A stretch of 64,000 nucleotides of DNA from Coriobacteriia bacterium (GTDB taxonomy: Bacteria; Actinomycetota; Coriobacteriia; Anaerosomatales; SLCP01), in assembly GCA_007121015.1 (NCBI GenBank), contig SKMN01000004.1, forward strand, positions 1-64,000, read 5' to 3'. The notes beneath the pieces were generated by a model. That model was not told the origin of the DNA, searched no databases, and worked only from the letters and a program-made list of their open reading frames with translations. Shown one piece after another: positions 19,525-30,108 of the stretch; the first letter of the stretch is position 1; the number at the start of each line of letters is the position of its first letter. Made by a program: the position numbers and the translations under genes.

Positions 19525-20481
19525 GCCCGCGATGACTCCGATACGCCGCAGCCGCTCGTAGCGCCGCTCGGCGATGGCGGCCGGCTCTGCGGCCGCAAGT
19601 GCGCCGAGTGCGCCGAGCACGCGCTCGCGCACCGCCGACATCACCGCACCCGGATCTCGGTGCGCGCCCCCGAGCGGCTCGGGGACCACCTCGTCGACGA
19701 TACCGAGCTCCACCAGGTCCTCGGCGGTCAGCGCGAGACAGCCGGCCATCTCGGCGGCCTTACCCGCGTCCTTGTGCAGGATCGAGGCACACGCCTCGGG
19801 GCTGATGACCGAGTAGTAGGAGTTCTCGAGCATGATGAGCCGGTCGCCGAACCCGATGGCGAGCGCCCCGCCCGAACCGCCCTCCCCGATACCTACGCAC
19901 ACGACCGGCACCTGTACCCCGGAGAGCACCGAGAGCGCCTCGGCGATCGCCCACGCCTGACCGCGCTCCTCGGCCTCGATGCCCGGGTAGGCGCCCGGGG
20001 TGTCGATGAAGGTGACGATGGGCAGCCCGAAGCGCTCCGCGAGGTGCATGGCGCGGATCGCCTTGCGGAAGCCCTCCGGGTGGACCATACCGAAGTTCCG
20101 CTTGATGTTCTCGCGCGTGTCCTTGCCCTTGCGGTGGCCGAGGACGACCGTCCGCACGCCGCCGATCGTAGCGAGTGCGGCCACTATAGCCTCGTCGTCA
20201 CCGAAGGCGCGGTCGCCGTGCAACTCGATGACGTCAGTACAGAGCGTCTCGATATAGTCTTGCGTTTTAGGACGGTCGGGGTGGCGGCTGACCTGGACCT
20301 TCTCCCACGCAGAGAGCGTGCCGTACGTGCTCTCGCGCAACCGCTCGATCTCGGCGGTGAGCTCGTCGACCTCGTGGACGAGCTCGGGATTCTGGGCGAG
20401 GTCGAGCCTGCGCAACTCCTCGAGCTTGGTCTCCAACTCGGCGAGCGGGCGCTCGAACTCCATGACGTAGCGGCGGGTCAC
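19513..20481 (-). CDS. accA: acetyl-CoA carboxylase carboxyltransferase subunit alpha
   Basis: KVQVSRHPDRPKTQDYIETLCTDVIELHGDRAFGDDEAIV; TFIDTPGAYPGIEAEERGQ. Confidence 0.95.
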   Translation of the reverse strand: MTRRYVMEFERPLAELETKLEELRRLDLAQNPELVHEVDELTAEIERLRESTYGTLSAWEKVQVSRHPDRPKTQDYIETLCTDVIELHGDRAFGDDEAIVAALATIGGVRTVVLGHRKGKDTRENIKRNFGMVHPEGFRKAIRAMHLAERFGLPIVTFIDTPGAYPGIEAEERGQAWAIAEALSVLSGVQVPVVCVGIGEGGSGGALAIGFGDRLIMLENSYYSVISPEACASILHKDAGKAAEMAGCLALTAEDLVELGIVDEVVPEPLGGAHRDPGAVMSAVRERVLGALGALAAAEPAAIAERRYERLRRIGVIAGDVG

Positions 20482-21356
20482 CGGCGCTCACCCCCCGCGA
20501 GGTAGTCGAGCACGAGACCTACGCGCGCCGTGAGCTGGCCGCGCGGCACCACGTCGTCGACCATGCCGTGGTCGAGCAGGTACTCGGCGGATTGGAACCC
20601 CTTGGGAAGGTGCTGCTTGATGGTCTGCTCGATGACGCGCGGACCCGCGAAACCCACGAGGGCGCCCGGCTCGGCGAAGATGACGTCGGCGAGCACCGCG
20701 AAGCTCGCCGTGACCCCACCCATCGTAGGGTTTGCGAGCACCGATACGTACGGTAGGCGCTCCTCGGCCAGACGGCGCGCAGCCGCGGCGGTCTTGGCCA
20801 TCTGCATGAGCGAGAGCATGCCCTCCTGCATGCGGGCGCCGCCCGAGGAGGTCACGAGCACCACCGCACGGCGCTCGGCGATCGCCGTCTCGAACGCGCG
20901 GGTGATCTTCTCGCCCACCGCCGAGCCCATCGACGCGCCGATGAAGCGGAAGTCCATCACGCCGAGGACCACGGGGTGCGACGCTATCTCCGCCCGGCCG
21001 CACACGACCGCCTCGGGCATCGCGCACTGCTCCCGAGCCGCATCGAGGCTCTCGACGTAGGGCTTGGCGCCCGTGAATCCGAGGGGGTCGGCCGAGGAGA
21101 CCCGGGAGTCGAACTCGGCGAACGTGCCGGGGTCGGCGAGCAGGTCGACACGCTCGGCCGCGCACATCGCGAAGTGGTGGCCGCAGTGGGGACACACGCG
21201 GACGTTCTCAACGAGCTGGCCGTCGTAGACGATCTTCTTGCACGCCGAGCACTTGGTCCACACGCCATCGGGCACCTCGGCACGCGCGAGCGCGTCACCG
21301 TCCAGCGCGGTGTACCGTCTCGATTCGCGGGCTTTGAACCAGTCTGAGATCGACAT
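20478..21356 (-). CDS. accD: acetyl-CoA carboxylase carboxyltransferase subunit beta
   Basis: Zn ribbon WTKCSACKKIVYDGQL...CPHCGHHF; SSGGARMQEGMLSLMQMAK; ATGA overlap with accA. Confidence 0.95.
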   Translation of the reverse strand: MSISDWFKARESRRYTALDGDALARAEVPDGVWTKCSACKKIVYDGQLVENVRVCPHCGHHFAMCAAERVDLLADPGTFAEFDSRVSSADPLGFTGAKPYVESLDAAREQCAMPEAVVCGRAEIASHPVVLGVMDFRFIGASMGSAVGEKITRAFETAIAERRAVVLVTSSGGARMQEGMLSLMQMAKTAAAARRLAEERLPYVSVLANPTMGGVTASFAVLADVIFAEPGALVGFAGPRVIEQTIKQHLPKGFQSAEYLLDHGMVDDVVPRGQLTARVGLVLDYLAGGERR

Positions 21357-21513
21357 CGGGTCCCTGCGTCAGTGGTCGGGCTGTAGCGTCACCTGTCCGC
21401 CGAAACGTCGGTTCCGGTGTCCGCCTTGTATAGCATACTGCGGCGCCACCCTGAAACCTTCCGGGATGGCGCCGCTTGTATCTCGTCTCGTCGAGCGGAC
21501 GCGCACGCGTACG

Positions 21514-22455
21514 CTACGCTACGGTGAAGTCCGCACGCCCCTCGAAGACCTCGAGCGCCTCGTCTGCGCTCGCGTCGCCGAGCGTGATGGCGCTGATCGC
21601 CTTGGTGAGGCGCACCGCCTCGTCGAGCGGACGCTGGTGGAGGTTGCGGCCGGTCGCGTTACCGGTGGCCCCGCCCACGTGGATCTGCTCCCAGAGCTGC
21701 GTGAGGAACGTCTTCGCATCGACCGTCGAGCCGCCCGCGCACACGAGGCCCGTGCGCCCGGAGGCGAGGGCCGCCTCTTTCAGGAGTTCGGCCGAGGACG
21801 CCGCATCCGTGCCCTTGGGCGGATTGACCTTGACGAAGTCCGCGCCGAGGCTCACGCCCACACCGGCCGCGCCCGCGATGAGGTGTGCGTCCTTCTCGTT
21901 GGCCACGGCCTTGCCGCGCGGATACATCCACAACACCACGAGCAGGCCCACGCTGTGCGCATCGGCGATGAGCTGGCCGGCCTCCGTCATCATCTGAGAC
22001 TCGTACTCCGAGCCGATGTAGATCGTGTAGCCGACACCGACGACGTTGACGCCGTTGTCGCGCAGGTCGATGGCGGTCTGGATGTCGTAGAGCTGCGGCG
22101 AGTACGGATCGTCCTGGCTCGTCTTCACGAGGTGGGTCTTGGAGTTCATCTTCACGAGGTAGTTGATATCCGGGTAGTCGCCGGCGTACCGGGCCAGGAG
22201 CCCGCGCTGTCCGGCGAGGATACCGACGGTGCCCTGCGAACCGATGCGGAACAGGTGCTCGGGGTCGGCGTCTTCTGGAGCGATGCCCTCGCCGTAGAAG
22301 TCGTCGTTGAGGTGCTCGATCTTCTGGTCGCACGCGAAGAGCATGAGGCGGCCGGTGTTCCTCGTGGCAGCAAGGTAGTTCTCGATGTAGACGTCGCGCG
22401 CATCGGCGGGCACGTCCGCAGGCACACGAACCTGGTCACGGGTGATGCTCGGCAT
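21514..22455 (-). CDS. DhnA/FbaB-type class I fructose-bisphosphate aldolase-like protein
   Basis: DeoC/LacD-fold aldolase sequence (MLFACDQKIEHLN, VVLWMYPRGKAV, GADFVKVNPPKG). Confidence 0.8.
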   Translation of the reverse strand: MPSITRDQVRVPADVPADARDVYIENYLAATRNTGRLMLFACDQKIEHLNDDFYGEGIAPEDADPEHLFRIGSQGTVGILAGQRGLLARYAGDYPDINYLVKMNSKTHLVKTSQDDPYSPQLYDIQTAIDLRDNGVNVVGVGYTIYIGSEYESQMMTEAGQLIADAHSVGLLVVLWMYPRGKAVANEKDAHLIAGAAGVGVSLGADFVKVNPPKGTDAASSAELLKEAALASGRTGLVCAGGSTVDAKTFLTQLWEQIHVGGATGNATGRNLHQRPLDEAVRLTKAISAITLGDASADEALEVFEGRADFTVA

Positions 22456-22584
22456 GAAGACCCCTCCTGTTTAGAACGGACTCCTCGGAAATGGTGCGCC
22501 CCGGATTCCCCGGACACGCTTTCTCAGAGTATTCCAACCCGCCGCCGTTTTCTAGCGCCGCGCGCGTCACTCGGATATCGATCG

Positions 22585-23049
22585 TCATCCGCGGTCGAGC
22601 CGCCGGCACATCGGCACGTGCGGCGTGCCAGTCCTCCGCGAGCGGAACTCGCCACCGCACGTTTCGAAACCGAGGTACTCGTAGAAGGAGGCGACGTGGC
22701 TCCGCGCGTCGAGATAGACCTCGTCACGGCCGGCCTCGCGGGCCCACTCGATGAGCGCGTTGACGATCAGCTTGCCGATGCTCTCTCCCCGCCGGTCGCG
22801 CGCCACCGCTACCTGGTAGATCTGGCACACCCCGTCCTCGAGGTGGAGCCGGCCGTAGCCCACGAGCCGCCCGCGGTCGAACGCCGCCACGTGCCGGTAG
22901 GTGCGGCCGTCCGCATCCTCGACGAGCGTGCGCGGCAGACCCCACTCGCGGTAGAGGGCGTCATAACGCACGCGCCTGGCCTCGGTGTACTCGGCCGAAC
23001 CCGGCTCGATCTCCCTCAGCGTGAATCGCTCTGCCGCTCCGGGGCCCAC
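22585..23049 (-). CDS. GNAT family N-acetyltransferase
   Basis: VAVARDRRGESIGKLIVNALIEWAREAG acetyl-CoA-binding motif. Confidence 0.88.
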   Translation of the reverse strand: MGPGAAERFTLREIEPGSAEYTEARRVRYDALYREWGLPRTLVEDADGRTYRHVAAFDRGRLVGYGRLHLEDGVCQIYQVAVARDRRGESIGKLIVNALIEWAREAGRDEVYLDARSHVASFYEYLGFETCGGEFRSRRTGTPHVPMCRRLDRG

Positions 23050-23055
23050 GTGCCA

Positions 23056-24639
23056 CTACTCCTCGTAGCGGTTCGTCACAGGCATGCGCCGGTCCTTGCC
23101 GAACGCCTTGGGTGTGACACGGATGCCGAGCGGGCCCTGCCGACGCTTGTACTCCGCAGCATCGACCATGCGGCACACGCGCTCCACGACCGCCCGGTCG
23201 TGGCTGGCGACGATGCGCTCGCGAGAGAAGTCACGCTCGACGTAGTCGCCGAGGATCGCGTCGAGGACATCGTAGGGCGGAAGCGTGTCGTAGTCGGTCT
23301 GGCCGGCCGAGAGCTCTGCGCTCGGCACCTTCTCGATACTGGCGACCGGGATCACCACGCCGTTGCGGTTGCGCCACCGGGCGAGTTCCCACACACGCGT
23401 CTTGAACACGTCCTTGATCGGCGCGAACCCGCCCACCATATCGCCGTAGAGCGTCGAATAGCCCACCGACAGCTCGCTCTTGTTGCCCGGAGCGAGCACG
23501 AGCCATCCGAACTTGTTGGAGAGCGCCATGAGCAGCGTACCGCGCACTCTTGCCTGCAGGTTCTCCTCGGTCACGTCGGGTGCGCGCCCCTCGAAGTGTG
23601 GCGCGAGCGCCTCGAGCATCGCCGAGAACGGGCCCTCGATCGGCAGCTCGATGAAGTCCGCGAGCCCGAGGTTCCCCGCGAGTTCACGGGAGTCGTCGAT
23701 GCTTCCTGTCGAGGAGTAGCGCGACGGCATCGTCACGCCGTGGACACGGCCGGCCCCGATCGCGTCGGCGGCGATGGTGGCGGTCAGGGCGGAGTCGATG
23801 CCGCCCGAGAGCCCGATGACGACGTCGGAGAACCCGTTCTTCTCCACGTAGTCGCGCAGGCCAAGGGTGAGCGCGGTATACGTCTCCTCCTCGGGACCGG
23901 GAACCTCGGCGAGCGTACCGCCTGCGGGGATGTCGGCGATCAGCAGGTCCTCGGCGAACGCGACCGCACGTGCCACGACCTCGCCTTCGGGCGAGATAAG
24001 GGCCGAGCGGCCGTCGAAAACGAGTTCGTCCTGTCCGCCGACGAGATTGCAGAACGCGAGCCACACGCCGCTCTCCGCCGCCCGTGCGCAAAGCATCGCC
24101 TCGCGGTCCCCTCCCTTACCGGCGTGGTACGGGGAGGCGGAAAGATTGCACACGACCCGCGCGCCACGCGCCGCCTCCGCAGCGGCGGCGGCGACCCACA
24201 CGTCCTCGCAGACGGTCACCGAGACCGGATCGCCCGAGACGGTGACATGGACCGGAGCGACGCCGGGCTCGAAGTACCGTTGCTCGTCGAAGACGCCGTA
24301 GTTGGGCAGACGCCGCTTGCGATAGACGCGCTCGACGACGCGGTCCCGCACGAGCGCCGCCGCGTTGTAGAGCATGCCCCCGTCGGCGTCGACGAACCCG
24401 ACGAGCGCGGCACCCGAGGTGCACTGCTCGGCGATGCCCTTGAGCGCATCGAGGTTCGTCTGGACGAAGTGTCCCTTGGCGAGCAGGTCTTCCGGGGGAT
24501 ACCCGGTGACTGCGAGCTCGGGAAAGACCGTAAGGGCCGCCCCCTCGCCAGCGGCACGGTGCATCGCCCTGGTTATGCGGACCGCATTGCCGGAGATATC
24601 TCCCACGACCGAGTTCACCTGCGCGAGCGCGATACGCAC
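23056..24639 (-). CDS. nadE: glutamine-dependent NAD+ synthase
   Basis: N-terminal CN-hydrolase domain (FPELAVTGYPPEDLL) and C-terminal NAD synthase (IGLSGGIDSALTATIA). Confidence 0.94.
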   Translation of the reverse strand: MRIALAQVNSVVGDISGNAVRITRAMHRAAGEGAALTVFPELAVTGYPPEDLLAKGHFVQTNLDALKGIAEQCTSGAALVGFVDADGGMLYNAAALVRDRVVERVYRKRRLPNYGVFDEQRYFEPGVAPVHVTVSGDPVSVTVCEDVWVAAAAAEAARGARVVCNLSASPYHAGKGGDREAMLCARAAESGVWLAFCNLVGGQDELVFDGRSALISPEGEVVARAVAFAEDLLIADIPAGGTLAEVPGPEEETYTALTLGLRDYVEKNGFSDVVIGLSGGIDSALTATIAADAIGAGRVHGVTMPSRYSSTGSIDDSRELAGNLGLADFIELPIEGPFSAMLEALAPHFEGRAPDVTEENLQARVRGTLLMALSNKFGWLVLAPGNKSELSVGYSTLYGDMVGGFAPIKDVFKTRVWELARWRNRNGVVIPVASIEKVPSAELSAGQTDYDTLPPYDVLDAILGDYVERDFSRERIVASHDRAVVERVCRMVDAAEYKRRQGPLGIRVTPKAFGKDRRMPVTNRYEE

Positions 24640-24881
24640 TGCTGCCCCTTTCCGTCAGGTCGCACACGCTGCCAGGATAGCACCTCAGAGCGACCTCTCC
24701 TGTAGCGACGATACCCACTAGCGGCCCTCGCGGCCGTCCCGGTACGAGACTCGGCCACCACCTGCACGAGCGCGTCCCGGCACGGAATATGCTTACTCGT
24801 TCGATGTTTCACATGATGGCAACAGTTCCGCTAGTTCACCTCTGCACAAGCTTCAACAGGGGTACGATAGTGCCGATAGTA

Positions 24882-24909
24882 GAGATAGGAACGATCATCG
24901 ACCTATCTC
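24882..24909. promoter_or_regulatory. palindrome immediately upstream of the small zinc-knuckle gene (operator or 5'UTR hairpin)
   Basis: GAGATAGG-aacgatcatcga-CCTATCTC perfect 8-bp arms with inner CGAT-c-ATCG. Confidence 0.5.
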
Positions 24910-24925
24910 GATGGAAGAGGCGACG

Positions 24926-25072
24926 ATGGTCCGAAAAGAGACCTGCCCGCGCTGCCGTGGCGATAGATACATCGCCGTGCAGACGGACACCGGCCGCTCG
25001 AAGCACCTCAAGTGCCCTGAGTGCAACGGTGCCGGCTACAAGATCCAGGTGGTGCACCACTTCGCGCGGTAG
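24926..25072 (+). CDS. 48-aa protein with two CxxCxG motifs (DnaJ central-domain-like zinc knuckle)
   Basis: MVRKETCPRCRGDRYIAVQTDTGRSKHLKCPECNGAGYKIQVVHHFAR*; RBS-like ggaagagg 6 nt upstream; absent from the supplied ORF track because of length; followed by a terminator. Confidence 0.75.
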   Translation: MVRKETCPRCRGDRYIAVQTDTGRSKHLKCPECNGAGYKIQVVHHFAR

Positions 25073-25097
25073 ACCACCTCACAGAGAACGCTTTCAG

Positions 25098-25130
25098 GCA
25101 CCGGCCGGCACCAGCGCCCCGGTGCTTTTG
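25098..25130 (+). terminator. Rho-independent terminator
   Basis: GCACCGG...CCGGTGC followed by TTTTG. Confidence 0.72.
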
Positions 25131-25144
25131 TTATCCCTCACTGC

Positions 25145-25997
25145 TCACGTCTCGTTCGCGACCGCACGATCGAGCGCCTTGCGCAGCAGTGTCACGAACT
25201 CCCCCACCGAGGCCGGGTCGTGCTGGCGGCGCACCACCGCCGAGCCGACCACCACGCCGTCGGCGATACGGGCCACCTCGGCCGCCTGCTCAGGTGTCGA
25301 GACACCGAAGCCCACGGCCACCGGCAACGTCGCCGCGGCCCGGATCTGCTCGACGAGTCCCGCGAGGCCCTCGCGCAGGGTCGCGCGCTCTCCCGTGACC
25401 CCCGTCGACGACACACAGTAGACGAACCCCGACGATGCCGAGGCGATCGCCGCGAACCGCGACGGTGTCGAGGTAGGTGCGGCGAGGAACACGGTGTCGA
25501 GCCCCTCGGCCACGACGAGCCACGGTCGGGCCGCCTCCGGCGGCATGTCAGGCACGATGACGCCGGAGACGCCTGCGGTGCGCATCGCGTCGGCCGCCCT
25601 CGGCAGCCCGAAGCGCATGAGCGGGTTGAGGTACGTCATGAGCGCGACCGGCGGGGTCTCCGTGTGCCCGGTCCCTGTGTCCCCATGGACCGGAGGCGCC
25701 CCCTCTGCCGGCTCGCCGAGGAACTCCCGCGCAAGCTCGATCGTCTCGGCGAGTCCGAAGCCACCCTCTCGTGCGACACCGGCCGCCTCGGCGATGACGG
25801 GGCCGTCGGCGACCGGGTCGCCGTAGGGTACGCCGAGCTCGATGACATCGGCACCCGCCGCGGCCGCGGCGTGGAGCGCGGCGAGCGAGGTCGCGCGATC
25901 CGGGTAGCCGGCCATCAGGTAGACGACGAGCGCCGCTCGGCCAGGGCGGAATCCCCGTCCGAGGCCGGTCGCGGCACCACTCGTCCCCGTGTCGTCG

Positions 25998-26008
<11 letters not shown>
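25145..26008 (-). CDS. trpA: tryptophan synthase subunit alpha
   Basis: [43 protein letters not shown] start 26008 overlapping trpB. Confidence 0.93.
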
Positions 26009-27232
<1,224 letters not shown>

Positions 27233-27236
<4 letters not shown>

Positions 27237-27880
27237 GCGGTCACTACCTCCTCATCGGCCGCCCGGACGGCGGCCACGAACGCGTACAGGCTGATCTTGT
27301 CCTTGTGTCGCGGGCGCTCCTCGACACCCGAGGAAACATCGACGGCGAACGGCGAGAGCGCCGCTATCGCGCCGCTGACGTTGCTCGGTCGCAGGCCTCC
27401 CGCGACGATGACCGGCGCCCACTCAGGCAGCGGCAGCGCGGCCTCCCACGGGAAGGTGCGGCCGGTGCCACCGTCCATGCCTTCGACGTACGTGTCGTAG
27501 AGCAACGCCGAGACCGATCCGCGGTACGGTTCTGCCCCGGCAGGGTCGAACTCGACGCCCACACGAACGGCCTTGATGACGGGAGCGGGGGTGGCGGCGC
27601 AACGTTCCGGCGACTCGGTGCCGTGAAACTGGACCGCAGTCAGATTGAGTCTGCCGATCGCCTCGGCCACGAAGTGCTCGGGCGCGTCGACGAACACGCC
27701 GACCCGTGCCACGAACGGCGGCACGGCGGCGCAGATCGCCTCGGCTTCCTCGAGCGTCACCTGCCGCACCGAGTCGCTCAAGATCACACCGAGCGCATCG
27801 GCGCCGGCACGCACGGCCGCAGCGGCGTCGACCGGCGTGGTGATGCCGCACACTTTGACCCGCGTCCTCACGCTGCGCAT
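27233..27880 (-). CDS. trpF: phosphoribosylanthranilate isomerase
   Basis: [55 protein letters not shown]. Confidence 0.93.
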
Positions 27881-27905
27881 GCCACTCCCTTTCCCGATGC
27901 GGTGC

Positions 27906-29252
27906 TTACGCACCCTCACACATACTGCCGGCGGCGAAGTCGTAGTCCTCGAGCTTGCCGGTGTTGTACGCCTCGTATGCCGCCAGGTCGAAGTGGCCGT
28001 GGCCCGAGAGGCCGAACAGGATGGTGCGGTCCTCGCCCGCCTCGCGTGCGGCGAGCGCCTCGTCGATCGCGGCGCGGATCGCATGGCTCGACTCCGGCGC
28101 AGGCAGGATGCCCTCGGCCCGCGCGAACTGCACCGCGGCGTCGAAACACGCGTTCTGGTGTACGGCCACGGCCTCGATAGCCCCTTCCTTGGCGAGCAGC
28201 GAGACGAGCGGTGAGTCACCATGGTACCGCAGGCCACCCGCGTGGATACCCGCCGGCACGAAGTCGTGGCCGAGGGTGTACATCATCATCTTGGGCGTGA
28301 GTCCGGCCTCGTCGCCGAGGTCGTAGCGGTACTCGCCCGCAGTGAGCGTCGGGCACGCCTTGGGCTCGACCGCCAGGAGCCGTGCGCTCGACTTCCCGTC
28401 GGCGCGGCGCTTGTAGTACGGGAACGAGATCCCGGCGAAGTTCGAGCCGCCGCCCACGCACGCGACGACGACGTCGGGCTCGGCGTCTGCCATCTCCATC
28501 TGCAAGATCGCCTCCTCGCCGATTATCGTCTGGTGCAGACAGACGTGGTTGAGCACGCTGCCGAGGCAGTAGTGGGTGTCGTCGCGTGTCGCGGCGTCCT
28601 CGACGGCCTCGGATATCGCGATGCCCAGCGAGCCGAGCGAGTTCGGGTCCATCTCGAGCACATGCTTGCCCGCGTTCGTGCGGGTGCTCGGCGAGGAGAT
28701 GACCTCGGCGCCGTAGGACTCCATGAGGATGCGGCGGTACGGCTTCTGATCGTACGAGATGCCGACCATGTAGACGGCGCACTCCATATCGTAGAGAGCG
28801 CACGCGATCGACATGGCACTCCCCCACTGGCCCGCGCCGGTCTCCGTGGCGATGCGCTTGATGCCCTCCTGCTTGTTGTAGAACGCCTGCGGGATGGCGG
28901 TGTTGGGCTTGTGCGAACCGGCGGGCGAGACGCCCTCGTACTTGTAGAAGATCTTGACCCCCGGCGGCAGGCCGAGGTCGCGCTCGAGCTGGAGCGCGCG
29001 GTTGAGCGGACTCGGGCGGTACGTCTTGTAGACCGCCTGGACCTCTTCGGGGATCTCGATGAACCGCTCGGGCGACATCTCCTGCTTGATGAGTTCCATC
29101 GCGAAAAGCGGTGCGAGCGCCTCGGGGCCGAGCGGCTCGTCGGTCGCCGGATGGAGCGGCGGGGCGAGTTCGCCCGGCAGGTCGGGGATGATGTTGTACC
29201 AGCTCGTGGGCATGTCCTTCTCGTCGAGCACGAACTTCGTCCTGTCTGGCAT
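27906..29252 (-). CDS. TrpB-like pyridoxal-phosphate-dependent enzyme (TrpB2)
   Basis: 448-aa ORF of the TrpB2 subfamily: YKYEGVSPAGSHKPNTA, TETGAGQWGSAMSIA, CVGGGSNFAGISFPYY. Confidence 0.93.
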   Translation of the reverse strand: MPDRTKFVLDEKDMPTSWYNIIPDLPGELAPPLHPATDEPLGPEALAPLFAMELIKQEMSPERFIEIPEEVQAVYKTYRPSPLNRALQLERDLGLPPGVKIFYKYEGVSPAGSHKPNTAIPQAFYNKQEGIKRIATETGAGQWGSAMSIACALYDMECAVYMVGISYDQKPYRRILMESYGAEVISSPSTRTNAGKHVLEMDPNSLGSLGIAISEAVEDAATRDDTHYCLGSVLNHVCLHQTIIGEEAILQMEMADAEPDVVVACVGGGSNFAGISFPYYKRRADGKSSARLLAVEPKACPTLTAGEYRYDLGDEAGLTPKMMMYTLGHDFVPAGIHAGGLRYHGDSPLVSLLAKEGAIEAVAVHQNACFDAAVQFARAEGILPAPESSHAIRAAIDEALAAREAGEDRTILFGLSGHGHFDLAAYEAYNTGKLEDYDFAAGSMCEGA

Positions 29253-29271
29253 GTCGATCTCCTCCTCGTGT

Positions 29272-30108
29272 CTACACCTGATCGGTCGCCGAGCGTATAC
29301 CTTCACGGGCGCCGCCCTTCGCGACACCCGTCAGTTCTTCGAGCACGTCTTCCGGGAACGGCGCACGCATGAGCGTCTCGCCTACGAGCACCGCGTCCGC
29401 GCCCGCGCGCGCCGCCTCCGCGACGTCGGAGCGCGTGCGGACCCCACTCGCCGCGACGACCACGAGTCCTGCGTCCTGTGCCGCGGCCCCCACGACACGT
29501 CTCGCGCGCTCCGGGTCCACATCGAGCGTGCGCAGGTCGCGCGCGTTCACGCCCAGGAGGGTCGCGCCGCACGTGCGTGCGACGTCGAGTTCGGCCTCGT
29601 CGACGACCTCTACGAGCGCTTCCATGCCAAGAGTGGCAGCGAGGTCGAGATAGTCGCAGAGCGCCGCTCGGCCGAGTACGCTGACCATGAGCAGGACCGC
29701 GTCGGCGCCGTGCCCACGGGCAACGAACACCTGCACCGGGTCGACGACGAAGTCCTTCGCGAGCACCGGCACGTCGACCGCGTCGGAGACATCCGAGAGG
29801 TCCGCGAACGAACCGGCGAACACCTCGGGCTCGGTGAGCACGCTGATCGCCGCAGCGCCGCCATCGGTGTAGTGGAGCGCCTGCTTGGACGCCTCGCACT
29901 CGGGTGCGATCGGACCCGCGCTCGGGGAGGCCTTCTTGACCTCGGCGATGACGGCGACGTCCATGCGTTCGACGAGTTCGGCAGCGAACGGGCGCGGCGG
30001 GCGGCTGCAGCACGCGAGCCGCTCGCGGTCGGCTGGAGCGAGTGCGCCGTACTCCGCGGCGATGCGCGCGGTGCGCCGCGCGACCATATCGGCGAGGAAG
30101 TCGCTCAC
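29272..30108 (-). CDS. trpC: indole-3-glycerol phosphate synthase
   Basis: VIAEVKKASPSAGPI, VLAKDFVVDPVQVFVARGHGADAVLL, LLGVNARDLRTL. Confidence 0.94.
   Translation of the reverse strand: MSDFLADMVARRTARIAAEYGALAPADRERLACCSRPPRPFAAELVERMDVAVIAEVKKASPSAGPIAPECEASKQALHYTDGGAAAISVLTEPEVFAGSFADLSDVSDAVDVPVLAKDFVVDPVQVFVARGHGADAVLLMVSVLGRAALCDYLDLAATLGMEALVEVVDEAELDVARTCGATLLGVNARDLRTLDVDPERARRVVGAAAQDAGLVVVAASGVRTRSDVAEAARAGADAVLVGETLMRAPFPEDVLEELTGVAKGGAREGIRSATDQV

Noticed and set aside
21238-24705. 1155-aa plus-strand ORF
   Set aside because: Antisense shadow of the accD end, the aldolase, GNAT and nadE genes; Arg/His/Val/Glu-biased composition typical of GC-rich opposite-strand frames.
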